Shown piece by piece: positions 23,280-23,993 of a stretch of DNA of 23,993 nucleotides. Both the position numbers and the translations under genes were made by a program. The notes beneath the pieces are model-generated. The model did not search any database. It was not told where the DNA came from and saw only the letters and a list, made by a program, of their open reading frames with translations. The DNA comes from an uncultured Clostridia bacterium (GTDB taxonomy: Bacteria > Bacillota > Clostridia > TANB77 > CAG-508): positions 1 to 23,993 of the forward strand of contig CAKPSX010000021.1 of the NCBI GenBank assembly GCA_934184665.1, read 5' to 3'. Each line of letters starts with the position of its first letter. The stretch's first letter is position 1.

Positions 23280-23308
23280 ATAATACCAAAAATGCACCCA
23301 CAAGTCAA
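23280..23308 (-). promoter_or_regulatory. Putative sigma-A promoter for the upstream ORF and lectin-fold gene
   Basis: TTGACT (23308-23303), 17 bp, TATTAT (23285-23280). The leader to the lectin-fold ATG would be about 268 nt. Confidence 0.55.
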
Positions 23309-23406
23309 TATGTTTTGCAATTATTTTTAAGTGCAAAATAATTGTCAATAAATTAAATCTATTCTTTGTTATTCTTTCAACTTTATTTTATAAATATTTT
23401 TCAATC

Positions 23407-23438
23407 AAAAAAAAATACATACTCGCTTTGAGTATGTA
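23407..23438 (-). terminator. Intrinsic terminator of the rplJL operon
   Basis: Minus strand TACATACTC, loop AAAGC, GAGTATGTA, then nine T in a row: a textbook terminator 14 nt after the rplL stop. Confidence 0.92.
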
Positions 23439-23451
23439 CTTTTTATATAAA

Positions 23452-23811
23452 TTATTGTAATTCAATAACTGCTCCAACTTCTTCAAGTTTAGCTTTTAAT
23501 TCTTCAGCTTCTGCTTTAGCAACATTTTCTTTTAATGTTTTTGGTGCTCCATCAACTAAATCTTTAGCTTCTTTTAATCCTAAACCTAAAGCGTTTTTAA
23601 CTGCTGTGATAACTTTGATTTTTTGATCTCCAGCTTCATTTAATACAACATTAAATGAAGATTTTTCTTCAGCTGCTGCTGCTCCTCCAGCTGCTGGTGC
23701 AGCTGCTGCAACTGCAGATACTCCAAATTCTTCTTCTATAGCTTTTACTAAGTCAGCTAATTCTACTACTGTCATTTTTTTGATTTCTTCTATCATTTCT
23801 TCTTTACTCAT
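23452..23811 (-). CDS. rplL: 50S ribosomal protein L7/L12
   Basis: 119 residues, the standard length. The N-terminal dimerisation part (M-T-V-V-E-L-A-D-L-V) is followed by the Ala/Gly-rich hinge at about 34-47 and the C-terminal factor-binding domain (K-I-K-V-I-T-A-V-K-N-A-L-G-L-G-L-K-E-A-K-D-L-V). L7/L12 forms the ribosome stalk that recruits translation GTPases. The ATG at 23811 follows AGGAGG. It lies 62 nt after rplJ and is closed by a strong terminator. Confidence 0.98.
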   Translation of the reverse strand: MSKEEMIEEIKKMTVVELADLVKAIEEEFGVSAVAAAAPAAGGAAAAEEKSSFNVVLNEAGDQKIKVITAVKNALGLGLKEAKDLVDGAPKTLKENVAKAEAEELKAKLEEVGAVIELQ

Positions 23812-23873
23812 TTTAAATCCTCCTAATTTTTTAAATATTTATTTTTGAGTTTACAACTCTTTTATTCATTGTT

Positions 23874-23993
23874 TTAAGCATTTTCTTTTTGAACTTTAAC
23901 TTGATCAAGTGCAACTGCAAGTTTTGAAATATTTCCAAGTAATGCACCAGCAAGCATTGATAATAATGTTTCTCTTGATGGTAATTTTGCTAA
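23874..23993 (-). CDS. rplJ: 50S ribosomal protein L10, C-terminal end (partial)
   Basis: The last 39 codons are visible. They read L-A-K-L-P-S-R-E-T-L-L-S-M-L-A-G-A-L-L-G, then N-I-S-K-L-A-V-A-L-D-Q-V and a Lys/Gln/Glu-rich end, stopping with TAA at 23876-23874. This is the end of L10, the base of the L7/L12 stalk, and rplL follows as in nearly all bacteria. The gene starts beyond the window edge. Confidence 0.93.
   Translation of the reverse strand, partial: LAKLPSRETLLSMLAGALLGNISKLAVALDQVKVQKENA

Larger units (their letters stand above)
23006..23451. other. 446-nt gene-poor region between rplL and the lectin-fold gene
   Basis: On the minus strand it holds a promoter (23280-23308), a possible 20-residue His-rich ORF (23146-23208), a 16-bp GT/CA repeat (23158-23173) and a terminator-like hairpin (23057-23108). 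The rplL terminator is at 23407-23438. I see no RNA gene of a known class and no template repeat. Confidence 0.6.

Noticed and set aside
1..23993. CRISPR array, tRNA, rRNA or transposase in the window
   Set aside because: No spaced direct repeats, no tRNA-like cloverleaf with a T-arm GGTTCGA-type core, and no transposase or integrase frames were seen.

Overview
The window is AT-rich, with strong Shine-Dalgarno sites (AGGAGG/GGAGG) and sigma-A type promoters. It carries typical low-GC Gram-positive gene sets: secG-rnr, rnc beside a radical SAM gene, YlbF, addB and rplJL. Two spore-germination genes (GerAB-like and GerC-like) point to a spore-forming or formerly spore-forming member of the Clostridia. 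I cannot name the species. Most genes lie on the minus strand. Only the germination pair and a broken ATPase gene are on the plus strand.

Layout. 1-107: 5' end of rpsB (minus) with a structured leader and promoter. 315-5552 (minus): addB, then pgeF, then an S66 LD-carboxypeptidase, probably one transcript that mixes recombination with peptidoglycan editing and recycling. 5700-8203 (plus): a germination permease and a GerC-like protein behind a sigma-G-like promoter, with no GerAA subunit beside them; a strong terminator follows. 8267-10056 (minus): rnc and an Elp3-like radical SAM enzyme. 10199-12205 (minus): a MATE transporter fused to a cytidylate-kinase-like domain, behind a consensus promoter and a leader holding a terminator-like hairpin. 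12416-14733 (minus): secG and a short rnr. 14797-17195 (minus): GT4 glycosyltransferase, YlbF-family protein and a membrane metallopeptidase. 17332-18806 (minus): a secreted, membrane-anchored nuclease and an acidic cytosolic protein of unknown family. 18957-19226: a small unknown protein under a promoter covered by a 26-bp palindrome. 19415-20701: MTA/SAH-deaminase-type amidohydrolase. 20878-21641 (plus): DUF4143-type ATPase pseudogene with an internal deletion and a frame change. 21752-23005 (minus): a membrane-anchored FGE/C-type-lectin-fold protein. 23146-23208: a possible histidine-rich upstream peptide. 23452-23993 (minus): rplL and the end of rplJ.

The strongest unusual signal is at the 3' end of the 417-residue lectin-fold gene. 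About 125 bp there are abruptly GC-rich (about 52-62% against roughly 30% around them). They encode a run of Y/G/S/D/N residues mostly from NNC/NNT codons, ending in a GF-x-LRC motif. This is how a variable repeat of a diversity-generating retroelement (DGR) target looks. No reverse transcriptase or template repeat is in the window, so the retroelement would have to act from elsewhere. Other points worth following are the MATE-kinase fusion with its attenuator-like leader, the nuclease/acidic-partner pair, and the GerAB-GerC pair without GerAA.
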